Of a stretch of 64,000 nucleotides of DNA, positions 48,190 to 59,324 are shown in pieces; position 1 is the first letter of the stretch; each line of letters opens with the position of its first letter. Location of the stretch: positions 11,904,001 to 11,968,000 of the forward strand of contig OY540821.1 in assembly GCA_961205875.1 (NCBI GenBank). Reading direction: 5' to 3'. The notes beneath the pieces were generated by a model, which was given only the letters and a program-made list of their open reading frames with translations, was not told where the DNA came from and did not search any database. The translations under genes and the position numbers were made by a program. The DNA comes from Sialis fuliginosa. Its lineage: Eukaryota > Arthropoda > Insecta > Megaloptera > Sialidae.

Positions 48190-48530
48190 TATGTATGTAC
48201 ATACTCAATGAATAGAAAACACATTTGGGAAGATGCTGGGTCCTTTGTGCAAAGCCGCGATCATGATCGGACAGGAATGTCGAGGATTTGTTCTCTTTGT
48301 TCAGTAGATTGGGTTTTACGAAACGTTCAATGCTAACTTGAATATTATACCGTGGATTTACATTATTTGTTTCTGGGATTATTGGTAGTTCTGTTGTAGG
48401 TGGAATATACACGTATAGTTTCTTATATGTTGTAATTTTTGTTAATAGAGGTATTTTATGTAGGAACAGTTGAGGAGTAGACAAACAAAAGGTGGCATAT
48501 ATCAAAATTTCTATCTCAAATAATTTAATT
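48190..48530 (-). CDS. Candidate coding exon, unknown gene (upstream)
   Basis: This is the gene-like part of a 184-codon minus-strand frame (48664-48110), the longest in the window. It contains YVYIPPTTELPIIPETNNVN, RYNIQVSIERFVKPNLLNKE and STFLSDHDRGFAQRTQHLPK. A hydrophobic stretch (ILIYATFCLSTPQLFLHKIP) precedes it and could be a signal peptide if a start codon lies on another exon. The frame's first ~60 codons come from the dispersed repeat at 48535-48795 and its last ~25 from a TA/CA-rich tract. A donor GA|GTATGT lies at about 48205. No family is recognised. Splice phase with the downstream candidate fits only one weak acceptor (TTTGTAG|CA), so the link is tentative. Confidence 0.35.
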
Positions 48531-48534
48531 AAAA

Positions 48535-48795
48535 AAAGCATAACTGCGACAAATATACACCGATTTGTACGATTTTTTTTCGTTTGAAAGAATATATTCC
48601 CGAAGTGGTCCAATATAAATTTTATCAGAATCTGACCATGAATTTTCAACAAAAAAAATAACAATTAAATTTAACAGTTTTTGAAATTGGTGCCAAGCTG
48701 ATAAAAATTTTTAAAGAAATAAAAAAATAAAACTGGCTTCAAAAACTGTTAAATTTAATTCTTAAGTATACATACTTTTCAGAGTTGTTAATTAT
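48535..48795. repeat. Dispersed repeat with terminal stem-loop, copy 4
   Basis: It shares TGCGACAAATATACACCGAT, GAAAGAATATATTCCCG and TTTTATCAGAATCTG with the other copies, and ends in the pair 48660-48694 against 48732-48760 (AACAGTTTTTGAAATTGGTG and GGCTTCAAAAACTGTTAAAT). Confidence 0.65.
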
Positions 48796-50329
48796 TGTCG
48801 TAATTATTTGTTTAATTATTTATAAATTAATATAAATATATTTATTATTATTTAGTTATATAATATTATAATTAATATATAATATTTTTAAAATATACCG
48901 TCTGTTTTAAGTACATTTTTATATGTTTTAAATATCCTTTTAAAACTACTCTGTATTTTCAAAAAAAATCACTTTTATGTTCAAATTTTGGAAACATTGG
49001 GCTCATTATGTGAACTAAAGATTTTGACCGATCTCAAACATTTTGGTGGCGTTATATTTGTATTAATAAATAGAAATTTTTGCGCATTGTTCTACTTTCG
49101 ACCCCATGGACAACCCTTTAATGGAAAATAATTTTTATACTGTTTTATATGAATTATACGCTTTTAATAAATTTACATAGAGATATACGAATATATGGAA
49201 AAATAAAATAATCTGAAATGAGTAGGGTGAATGACGAAACTTAAAAGTAGAATTATTTTACTTGTTTATTCTAACAGATATGTTAATGGTTCATGATTTA
49301 AAGCACGAAAACAAATAAAAATGAAAATGCAGATCATCTCAGGATAGTTTTTCTAAATATAAAAATCCTTCATTTCATTTTGCCAAAATATACTGAAGAA
49401 TTTGACTTGCAAAGGAGGTACTTTTTACTGCATAGAATGTAAATTACATTTAAAATATTGCTTTATAGAAGTATAATATTTTTTTTTGTAAGAAATACTT
49501 GCGTTAATATTTTATATTTTATTTTCTCGTTTTATTTTAACTTAAATTTATTATTGAGATATTCTAAATTTTAAACAAATTCTGGATTCTAAATTTCACC
49601 ATACTTTCTCAAATCTACTGAAATATTTTTTGTGCATTAAAATTATTAATTGATTCTAAAGATAATATTTAATTGTTAAAATTACCTGACATACCTTTGA
49701 TTAAAGATATTTACTAATTAATAATATCATTAAGAAATAAATCTTCTTAACATAAAGTTCTTTCAACATGAACTTAATTCGTACCAACAGACGTAAATAT
49801 TTTCCACTTTAAAATGAAAGGCACAAATCAAAAAGAACGAAGAACCAACGGAAAGAGATTTTTTATTATCTAATTATCTCTACTTGCTGTGACTTTTATA
49901 CCATTTTCAATATCAAACGCACTGGCGTTCCATGTGTATGAAAATTGGGACACTCGTGGACTTTATAGGTATGAAAAATAAAAATTACAATTTCAATAAA
50001 TCACATAATTGCTCAAAGTATAATAATGTTAATTTGTAAAAAAAAAAACACGATTATTTGATAGCTGCTAACTAACAAATACTTATTCAGCAACCCAGAA
50101 AACCTTGAATAAGGTATTAGCTGAGATACTAACTAATCAACTTATTTGTTGATTTATCAATTTTAATTTGTTCATAATAGGGCAAGGAGGTCTCGACGGT
50201 CTTAGGGCATTTGATAGTCTTAAAGTTACTGATGTAAGCTATAATAAAAAAATGAGTCTGTAGGATCGCGCCAAGTTGAGATATTTATCAATTTTAATTG
50301 ACATTTTCGGTGATTTTTTAACATTTTTT
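48796..50329. other. Unannotated AT-rich sequence
   Basis: No gene is visible. Confidence 0.4.
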
Positions 50330-50393
50330 AGGGCGAGAGAGGGCGGAAAAATAAATCTCACCTCGGGCGCCAGCTTTTCTAAGGCCGGCACTG
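50330..50393 (-). mobile_element. Unpaired hAT-like terminus
   Basis: On the minus strand the segment starts CAGTGCCGGCCTTAG and continues GCTGGCGCCCGAGGTGAG, a style typical of hAT element ends. No matching inverted end with duplicated CAAATGGT was found in the window, so this is probably a truncated remnant. Confidence 0.4.
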
Positions 50394-50414
50394 CAAATGG
50401 TATTAGATTATATT

Positions 50415-50452
50415 ATGTATAAATGCGGGTGAAGCCGAGAATGGACTGTTAG
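50415..50452 (+). mobile_element. Helitron-like 3' end fragment
   Basis: TGCGGGTGAAGCCGAGAATG followed by GACTGTTAG before T matches the tail of the 29484-30000 family. Confidence 0.4.
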
Positions 50453-52052
50453 TATCAATATAAATATGATTTTATATTAATTTACCAATTATTGTAAAAA
50501 TCTGTGTAAGTAAAGCAGTAAACAACAAATAATCAGAGTCGTGTATCTGTATAAGAAGGTGCCACTGTTTTACACCATTTCAATATCAACGGTATTCTAA
50601 TTAAGGAAAACCTCTCTATCTCATGTGCTTTGTAGACGCGAAGAGTGCGCTAATTATGAAAAGGTATCTAAATTAGAAAAGTTTCAGAAATTGTTCTACA
50701 AAGAAGTCAACTCGCTGGTATAAATTCACCTTTTGTGTAGCCGCTAACTGCGGATGTCATGTGTCATAGACATTCTGCGAAAGGAGATAGACAATCCTGT
50801 TACATGTCTTATATTATATACCTATCTTCTTCTTTAACTGTGATGATTGCGTATGAGAAAAAATGACGTTTTGAAACCAATGTAAAATTATATTAAATGA
50901 AAATAGCTGCCTTATAAAATGTTGATTATTTTTTAATGTAACTTCTTACAGTCTAGATGACTTTTTCTCCGTAGAAATATTTTTGTAATTAAATATTATA
51001 TTGCCATTGCAGCATGTTTAAAATTGTTATTACTGTTTGTAGTGCGTTTTTTGTATGTACACCCCATGCAGAGTTTGCTAGGTTGTGTACTCTCGGTCTA
51101 AAAATTAATATTAAAACTATTTTAAATATAAGAAAAATGGAACATAGAAGTCATGTATGGTTCCCAATACCGTTAATTTAGTACAGTTTTTAGTTGAAAA
51201 AATTGACAACCCTATTAATATATTTAAAAACGTTAAAGGCGTCATTTTATTTTATTTTACCCGTTTTAACAAATTAATATGTAAATACATTTCAATTCAA
51301 GAAATTTTCATTCAATTACGTTCAATCAGATAACAATAAAAAAATAAACATTTTTAACGTCATCTGGGTAAATAATTGATGGAATAATTGTAAAAAATGA
51401 GCAGCTGTGTCTATGTCAACGATTTAAAACCATCATCAACCCTTTATTTCATTTATAATTTATACGAGAACGTTAACAATCGTCTATTTTTCACGACCTG
51501 TATTCAAAACCAATATGATGACGTATGCCTCACCGTTATTACAAAATGCAGTATATCTTCTGGTCATTTTAACTTGATTTATTGCCGAATATATATTATA
51601 AAATGTTTTTGGTAGACTGCCCGTTATATATTTTTTTTTACTTCTTCTCATACCTTCAATTCATTTCATTCTATTAAAAGTTGGTAAAAAATCGTCTGGA
51701 TAATCTATTTAATAATGCTTTCCACTTTCTATGTGATGATTCAATAACGAAAGAAGGCAATGATTCATTTAGAAGCGCATGTAGTGCATTTGAAGAAAGC
51801 AATTCAATAATTCATTTGTTTCGGGTATGGACGATAAATTTTCGGTAATTTTTTTGTTTAATATTTTGTTTTATCTAAAAACTTTTATAACTGAAATTTT
51901 GAATCAAAATTCTTATGAATTGGCCTATAATAGCAAGAGTATTTTAAATTGTTTTTCCCTCCACTAAAAATATTAAGATTCATTAATTGCGAATGATTCA
52001 ACTCCTATTACATACAAAAGAATATACGCATTATATATTTTTATAATTTCAA
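50453..52052. other. Unannotated AT-rich sequence
   Basis: A 72-codon frame at 51397-51615 starts MSSCVYVNDLKPSSTLYFIY with an AAAATG context and balanced composition, but lacks other support. Confidence 0.3.
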
Positions 52053-52301
52053 TTAGCTGCTACCCGCGACTTAATTCTTGTGAAATATATTGCACGATAG
52101 ATGTCACTAAACTAACCTAACCTATCGCACATCTATTTTTTTTTTATCTAATAAATTTTTCAATATACAAAGTAGACTATGTCTTTCCTCAGGATGGAAG
52201 TTATTTCCTTGCCAAATTTCATCAAAATCGGTCTAGCGGTTTAGCCATGAAAAGGTAACAAACAGACATACGCACTTTCGCATTTATAATATTAGTATGG
52301 A
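52053..52301 (-). mobile_element. Helitron-like element (Lep1-type), complete
   Basis: On the minus strand it starts TCCATACTAATATTATAAAT and contains TGGCTAAACCGCTAGACCGA, CTGAGGAAAGACATAGTCTA and the CGCGGGTAGCAG tail, and ends CTAA before T. Host A at the 5' side and T at the 3' side fit insertion between A and T. Confidence 0.75.
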
Positions 52302-52574
52302 TTATTCATGAGAAAACGTAAATTGACGAAATAACAAGTATTTTGAAGACCACTGGCATACAGGGATGATGCGATCTGATGAATGCAATGAAACACAAAA
52401 GCGGTGTCCTTGTTTATTCACTTGTCCGATACAGACGGACTAGAATGACTGACATTAAACTGGTTAGTATTTTTGGAATTCCCATTGGCTGGCGGCGGGG
52501 CGCCAACCCTGACTGACACCAACACCTGTTGGGGGTAGCGGCCGCTCTAATCCCAAAAGCGGGGGACGAAACCA

Positions 52575-52602
52575 CAACACATATATATACACACACACAC
52601 AT
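52575..52602. repeat. Mixed CA/TA microsatellite
   Basis: ACACATATATATACACACAC run. A GC-rich patch (GGCGGCGGGGCGCCAACCCT) lies just upstream at about 52490-52510. Confidence 0.8.
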
Positions 52603-52715
52603 CAAATCTATAAGTGTACTTGTTTTATAAAATTAAATTGATAGTTTAATTATTCAAAAGTCAAAATAAAAAATTATTTTACCTATGTCATACTTTTTTC
52701 AGGGTGTCCAGTTTT

Positions 52716-52804
52716 TAGTAGCTAACTTTTCGGACTGTTGTCCACGTTGTCGTATTTTTACATTTGACGACAACGTGGACAACAGCCCGAAAAGTTAGCT
52801 ACTA
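52716..52804. repeat. Near-perfect hairpin, 37-base arms
   Basis: Arms at 52716-52752 and 52768-52804 match at 36 of 37 positions (TAGTAGCTAACTTTTCGGAC against the inverse of CCCGAAAAGTTAGCTACTA) with a 15-base loop. It is sharply GC-richer than its flanks. It could be a tiny foldback MITE or a transcribed hairpin. Confidence 0.85.
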
Positions 52805-53875
52805 TGGACAACGGCCACGAAAGCCTACATAAGAAAATGTCCAGTTTTTGTTTTATAGAGGAAAAACGAAAAATTTGTAATAAAAAATAATATAAAGAAT
52901 TCAAATAATCTATAAGTTGCATCAAAATCGGTGAAGTACACCTCGCGAGTTTTATTTATTAGTACACAAAGTAAGCGTCAAGTAGAAATCAGCGGTCTAA
53001 AAACAGTGGTGACGTATACACAATATATTTAATAAAATTCTGAGAAAATTCATAATGATTTGGTACCTTGCAGACATTATACTTTTTTCCGTATATATAC
53101 CGGATAAAAGTTATTTAATCTATTTGATTACCAAAGTCTGCAAATATAGTTTGTTTTTTAAATTATAGCATTTTATTTTGTTTATGTTTTTTTCTCCAGT
53201 AATGGTTAAAGTAAAACCAGTAATGAGCACGCAGTGATGGACACTTGCTAATAAGTACTACGACACAAAAGATATAAAAGAAAGAATCGTCAAATTTGAA
53301 ACAATATAAAGCAGTTGCTATGATAATATAATAATTAATAAATAAATTATACTAATAATTAGTTTAAATGTCCACCATTTTGACACCTATTAGCTGATTG
53401 TCATCGAATTACGCTGTAAGACAGTTAAATGTATGTATATAGATCAATATTCAGAAATGGTAGTAATCAAATATCAACAATATATCCAAGACTGGTGCCA
53501 GTATAGGATCATAATATAATTTACATTATATATATTTATAGATTCTACTTTACTATGGCAATAACATTGAATAAATGTATGAATATCCTCAACTGCATGT
53601 TGATAACAAAGACGTTTTCGCAAAAATAAAACATTGAATCTGTTGAATATAATTTTAAAATAACATCTTTAGGTCATTTCAATTTTCCAGAGTGTCAACA
53701 CAATACACAATGTCTAAAATCAATACAAATGTAATTTGGATAAAATGAAATATAGTATAGAGTTATTCACTGAAAATTGTATTTCAAAATAAAATTTATA
53801 TATACACAGTGTTGGTTGCACGAATTTGAAGGCCCCAAAAATTCGAAGATCTTGAAGTAAACATTACTTTCTATA
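52805..53875. other. Unannotated AT-rich sequence
   Basis: No gene is visible. Confidence 0.4.
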
Positions 53876-55120
53876 CATACAGTGAAATGCAGAAGTGGTC
53901 GCCCAGTTTTCATTGAAGTTAATGTTCTACTCATTTTAATTACGTGAAGTTTTGAAGGGAAGGAGGGGCGGGGGTATTCAAGCGGTGTTTTTTTCTAATT
54001 AATTATTTGAAAATATGTTAATTGAAATTACTTCTTCATATATTAAATCACTTATGTACATAAAAAATTGAAAGGGGGGAGGGAGTCACCTAATATACAA
54101 ATTTTTCGATAGAGAAATATTCATTTTTGCGATAAAATAAACCTTTTTCAAGACAATTGTTTTTGTATAATAATGTACAAGAAAGTTTTGTGGTAGTATT
54201 TAATACTGTAATAAGTTTAATGCCTTTTTTATTTGATTTTATTGAACCGTTATTATTTTATTAAATAAATAAATATAAATAATAATAGTTTCTTTAACAC
54301 CTGAAAAGTTCACTTATTGAAACATCAAATAATAAAACATATTCAATTTTGAGATGGGGGTCTGTAAGTATCCCTAAAATGTCCACATACATACATATTT
54401 CACATTTCGACTTGTAGTGGACATAAACTGGGGTATACATGATAAACCTAACGCAAATTGGATTTGGATAGCGAGCTGGATGCACCATAAATCAATTTTA
54501 TAATAGCGTTGGGAGTAATATACGTTACACAGAAAGAGATTATTGCGTTATTGTTATCACAATTGTGTTTCCGGTCGACTTTTGCTGCTTAACGTCGCCC
54601 GACTAGCCACGATTTGTCTCGTTCTACGTGCAAAAAAAACTGCACTAAAAAACAGGTACACTTCTCGGTATAGTAGAACCACGATTTACCGACACGATTC
54701 TCTTGTAATACAATAATATAACTTATCTAACATCAAATATAGTTTGATCATTTTTTTATTTATTTTTAACTTTTGAGGGAGTCTAGCTAGGATGTATTAT
54801 TTTAAATATAAAAGTAGGTATACCTGCTAGTAATATAGAGCTTCAGAGATTTTATATTTGATTATTATAAGGGATTTTTGACATAATATTATCTTAAATT
54901 TCTTATTTCAATGTGCAATATTTTATTCAGCTTAAGTGATAGTTTTCAATATTCCGAATTTTAGTATTTAAATATCTTAAACTTGATATAAAATTAATTA
55001 ATGAAATGAACGTATATTTGTATTTTTATATAAAATGATGTAACTATATAAGCTCCACCCTAGAAAAAGATAACCGATGATGTGTGTCTTAATATTTTTG
55101 AATCTATTGTAAGCGATTTT
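53876..55120 (-). repeat. Dispersed repeat, long form, inverted relative to 38313-38718
   Basis: The end blocks (53876-53925 and 54953-55120) match 38670-38718 and 38313-38462 in inverse order and orientation. The central 1 kb is absent from the short form. The 64-codon frame inside at 54294-54488 is not supported as a gene. Confidence 0.45.
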
Positions 55121-55309
55121 AACCTTTACGATGGCAGACGACTTCTAAAGCACATACATAAAAAACGAACCTCATCTAAAATTATTTCCCTCAAAATGAT
55201 CTGCCCCCTTCCCCAAGTAATTTCTCAGGTTTAACAATATGATAAAAAATACATTTTAAAATTTATATTTTTTATTTATTTCTTGATAAGTAAATATAAA
55301 GTGCGGATT

Positions 55310-55460
55310 CACACGGGTCGAATCCCAAGTGGAATCACGCCTAGGAGGCTGACCCCCCCCCTCCAACCCGGAATCGACGGTTTTGGAGCAACCACCGCGG
55401 GTTGAATCTCCTGTGGCAAAGCGAGGGTTAATATACATCAAACGTGGATTCAAATTCGGC
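55310..55460. other. GC-rich patch
   Basis: GGAATCACGCCTAGGAGGCT, a poly-C run and AACCACCGCGGGTTGAATCT. A 69-codon minus-strand frame crosses it. It is neither a tRNA (no paired arms fit) nor a recognised repeat. Confidence 0.25.
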
Positions 55461-56062
55461 TGCAACTAAACTGTTTTTAAATAGTCCAAGGACTGTTGAA
55501 CATTCTAGTTTAACTAGGTCATACATTACCCATAGGAAATACACTAGCATTAGGCAAAACTAGTTCTGTCAAACATTTTTTTGTTTTCAGAAAATAATAT
55601 TATTAGACATTAAAACACGTAGCGGTATTTTTTGTTTGAAATGAAGTCATTCTTATTATAATAGCTCCAAAAATTTAAATCTCGTTATTTCGAAAACTGA
55701 TGGTCTTACGTGAAGTTTGTAAATAACCTTTTATATATATACACAATTTTCTTGTGAACAATTTATATTGACCAAAATAAGCGTTACAACGCGAAGATAA
55801 TAATTTTAAATGGATTTTTAGCACATTGTTTGTGATGCCAAAGTAAAGATGTTTGTAAAAAAAATGCTTCAACAGGATTTGTTTCAATTTTTTGTCTAAA
55901 ATGACTGGACTATAATATACAAGCATTATTCAAATTCATAATTCCATAATTTTACCTTAATAATATAACTTGATTTAACATTATTATAAATACTTACAAT
56001 AATATAGGCACTTGTAAAATGACGGTAGTGTATGTAAGTATATATGTATGTAAGTGTGTTAT

Positions 56063-56200
56063 AGACAAGCGGGGCTTCTCTAGTGGGAGCCTGAAAGATG
56101 GCCGGATGGGTCCCACAGGCGCCATTCGCCAAGGACCTCGGCATGTTTATGTTAAGACGAGCTGTGGGACGAGTTTGGTACCACTGCGTTATCGTTCAAA
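56063..56200. other. GC-rich patch with overlapping frames
   Basis: GCCGGATGGGTCCCACAGGC and ACGAGCTGTGGGACGAGTTT stand out. Open frames cross it on both strands (56019-56255 plus, 55926-56144 minus), so neither is persuasive. It could be an exon or a repeat remnant. Confidence 0.25.
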
Positions 56201-57540
56201 TGAAATTATTTACGTTAAAATAAACATCACTGCGGCAATGTATGTATTCAGTTAGGGTTTAGATTTCTAACATAAATAACAATTTGTGTGTATGAAAGAG
56301 AGAGGAAATGGGGAGGTTATGAAATATATTATCTTGAGTTATTCATAGGGAAAATTGATTTACCCCATTTTCTATTCAATATTAATTCATATTTAACTAA
56401 TTAAATGCTTCTTTACGTAAACATTAATATGGGGTCATATCGTACAGTAAAATAATAAGTACTATATTATTACCCCAAACCATAAAAATTGTAAGAGTTT
56501 AGACTTACACGCGTTTCAATAGCAATGCTATCATCATCAGAGTCGTAAAACAATGCTTTAATAAATACTGTCTATTTTTGTTATAAACATTTTTGTAAAT
56601 TCAAATAGAACCCATATAGAGAAACATTTTTTCTTTGTTTATTTAATATATACAAATGTATGTATTTTAGTAATTTAGTATGCATAAATGTATATTATTA
56701 TTTAGTCTCTCGCATACTTTTTAAATTAATCAAATAAAAATCACGTATACCTATATATAATAATCAATAAGAAATATTTAAATGACATTCTACAAGGTCT
56801 GAACACTCCAGTAAAGACGGGACGTACGATAACAGAATATATTTTTATTAATGATTTCTTTTTAAAATTCAACTCACATTTAATCTAAATTTAAGATTTT
56901 TTTCCTTGTTTCAAACGCTCAGACAAATTTAATCATAATATTTTAAAAGTTTGTTTCACGAATTATAATTTCTTTTCATAAAATGCATGAGTTATATATA
57001 CATATACATATATTATAGATATATATTATACAGTAGTACCTATACTTTCTTTTTAGAATCCGCCCCCACGAAAATCAAACTAGTATCGGATTAGTAAAAG
57101 CGACGTAGTGCAAATATACTATAATATTTACCGGATAATCGAGAGAAAGAAATACAGAGGCATAGCTATGGGTTGGCGACTCCGGCCATTGCTGAGGGCG
57201 TCAAACCTAAGGGGAGGAAAAATGGGTGAAAATAGCATTACCAGGATTAAAAAGTGACATACTGATTGTGAGTAAAAAAAAGGTCTCCAGAAATTGAAAT
57301 TATTAAAAAGGGTGGCAAAATCGTGATGAGAACTAAAAAAAGGTAATAAAAAGTAGCAATGAAAAAAAGGTCTTCAATTACTACAGGGGTACGGCACTGT
57401 GTATATTGTATATATCAGGGGTGGGCACAGATGAGGCCAAATAGAGCCTCAATCCGGTAGTCACATTTATAGATTTTAGATCTTTTTATTCTATACAGTT
57501 ATTTCCTAAATTATATTGTTCAATATTTAACTTTCTTTCG
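56201..57540. other. Unannotated AT-rich sequence
   Basis: No gene is supported. A possible decayed hAT-type element lies at about 57152-57393 (ends CAGAGGCATAGCTA and GGGTACGGCACTG), but its flanking octamers do not match. Confidence 0.3.
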
Positions 57541-57542
57541 TT

Positions 57543-57730
57543 TTGATTTACTATTATCGTCACTGTTTTTTCCTTATGTTACCTAACGTAACAAAATATT
57601 TACTAAAACCTGGGCAAAAACATATACATGAATTAAAAAAAAGACGTAAATCGGATAAGTGATGAGTGATATGCGCACTTACGGACAGACAGACAGACGT
57701 TGCATTTTATAATCTATATATTAATACGTG
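57543..57730 (+). repeat. Direct repeat, first copy
   Basis: GATTTACTATTATCGTCACT, GTTACCTAACGTAACAAAAT, CGTAAATCGGATAAGTG and CGGACAGACAGACAGACGTT recur in order at 58865-59068. The AAATCGG..GACAGACAGAC..TTTATA tail style resembles a 3' end of an insect non-LTR retrotransposon. Confidence 0.7.
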
Positions 57731-58560
57731 GACATCGAAAAGCGTCGTACGTTTTATTAGTATTTATTATAAAAGGAGATGAATGAAACTTATATCATTC
57801 GAAAGGTACTTGCCATAGATGTGCACAAAAAAATCATGTATGTGTATAATGTGGCAGGTAAAATAAAATTAACATACACACATGATTTCCCCTCTCGCTG
57901 TTTGTTATTTCTCCTCGCATCGTTCCACAGCATAACAATACTCCTAGCGCCACAAAGTGGCAAAAATAGATAGTTTTAGATTTAGATTAAATTCGAGTTC
58001 AATTGCAGTGTTTTTATTTGGAAATATTTGTTGTAAAAGCAATTTAGGCACAAAAAATCATGTGTGTATGTTGCCGTTAAGGCAGGTAAAATATTGTTCG
58101 AATTTAGACCATAGACGATACTGGTATATATAAAATTAACAACCCCTGCATCAAATTTTCCGTAGGTACACAAACGTTTTTGTGGAGCTGTCTGCAATGA
58201 AATAGCGCACGTATGAACCTATAAGTAAAGTCGCATCGTATCCGTCGTCTGACTCGGGATCGGAAATTTAAAATGTCGGTTACTTTCCGACAAATGAGAA
58301 CGAAGGGTTCAAATGTATGGCTCTCAGACGATCTCTACAATGAGATACAATTTATGTTAGGCAAACCTGTTAAGGCAAATAGCTTTTCCATGAACTGTCG
58401 TCATTCGGTGTAATATGTTTTACGGAATGCTTTATTATGTAAAGATTGTTTCTGCGGTCTCGCTTTTTAGAACGGTCAGTTATATGTCCGGCTAAAATTA
58501 TTTTTTTTATTTTAATTATCATAGACATAGAAACTGCGCATTCTGTATTAATATAATGGA

Positions 58561-58627
58561 TCACAAAAGTGAAGATAGAGTATAACCCAAATAATATTCT
58601 ATCTTTTTTACACTCATGTTTAAATAA
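58561..58627 (+). repeat. Dispersed repeat, pairs with 18323-18375
   Basis: Shares ACAAAAGTGAAGATA and TTTTACACTCATGTTTAAAT with the earlier copy. Confidence 0.5.
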
Positions 58628-58864
58628 ACCCAGAATATCTCTTTTTTAAAACTCGATTTTGGAATCAGATCCAAAATTCAAGCTGTATGTTAATTATTAA
58701 TTTTAAAGCTTACAATTTAGTCCAGTAGTCTGATGGTTTAACTCAAAAATATGTTTCTTTTGGATGAACTTATTGATATAGGTAGATTTTTGAGTAAATA
58801 ATTAAAAAAAAAAAAACTCTCCCCCGCCCTCTACCCTACCCCCCGTAAAATTTGAATTTGAGGT

Positions 58865-59068
58865 ACACTGATTTACTATTATCGTCACTGCTTATTCCTT
58901 TTGTTACCTAACGTAACAAAATATAGCCTATAAACTTAGCCAGAGAACATATCTATGAATTAAAAAAAAAAAACACGTAAATCGGATAAGTGGTTCTCAA
59001 GTTATAAGTGCACTAACGGACAGACAGACAGGCAGAGAGACGTTGAGCTTTATATGTATATATTAAGG
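58865..59068 (+). repeat. Direct repeat, second copy
   Basis: Same blocks as 57543-57730, with an extra TTCTCAAGTTATAAGTGCAC segment and a GGCAGAGAGACGTTGAGC ending. About 1.1 kb separates the copies, and each may be an independent insertion. Confidence 0.7.
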
Positions 59069-59099
59069 ATGACAGTAAATCTACTTAAAGGAGCATTAA

Positions 59100-59320
59100 C
59101 CCCTTGACCACACCGCTGTTTATTACACATGACGCACACGGGTGCGTCATGTGTACACAGTACACGGCAAACCCTTGACGCACCCGTGTACGTCACGTGT
59201 GGTCAAGAGGCCCTTGACTACACCGCTGTTTATTACACATGACGCACACGGGTGCGTCATGTGTAAACAATGCACGGCAAACCCATGACGCACCCGTGTG
59301 CGTCACGTGTGGTCAAGGGG
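59100..59320. mobile_element. piggyBac-type MITE, tandem dimer
   Basis: TTAA at 59096-59099 and 59321-59324 flanks perfect 14-base TIRs (CCCCTTGACCACAC). The interior is two 110-base copies in direct tandem (59101-59210, 59211-59320) without TTAA between them. Each copy holds a perfect stem (ACACATGACGCAC, 4-base loop, inverse) and a second GACGCACCCGTG segment. TTAA duplication with C-run ends fits piggyBac-derived MITEs. No coding is present. Confidence 0.88.
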
Positions 59321-59324
59321 TTAA

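Noticed and set aside
55310-55460. Possible tRNA because of GGGTCGAATCCC-like sequence
   Set aside because: The T-arm-like motif is not accompanied by an acceptor stem, D-arm or anticodon arm.
57152-57393. Possible hAT MITE with ends CAGAGGCATAGCTA and GGGTACGGCACTG
   Set aside because: Ends are only partly complementary and the flanking octamers (AAGAAATA and TGTATATT) do not match.
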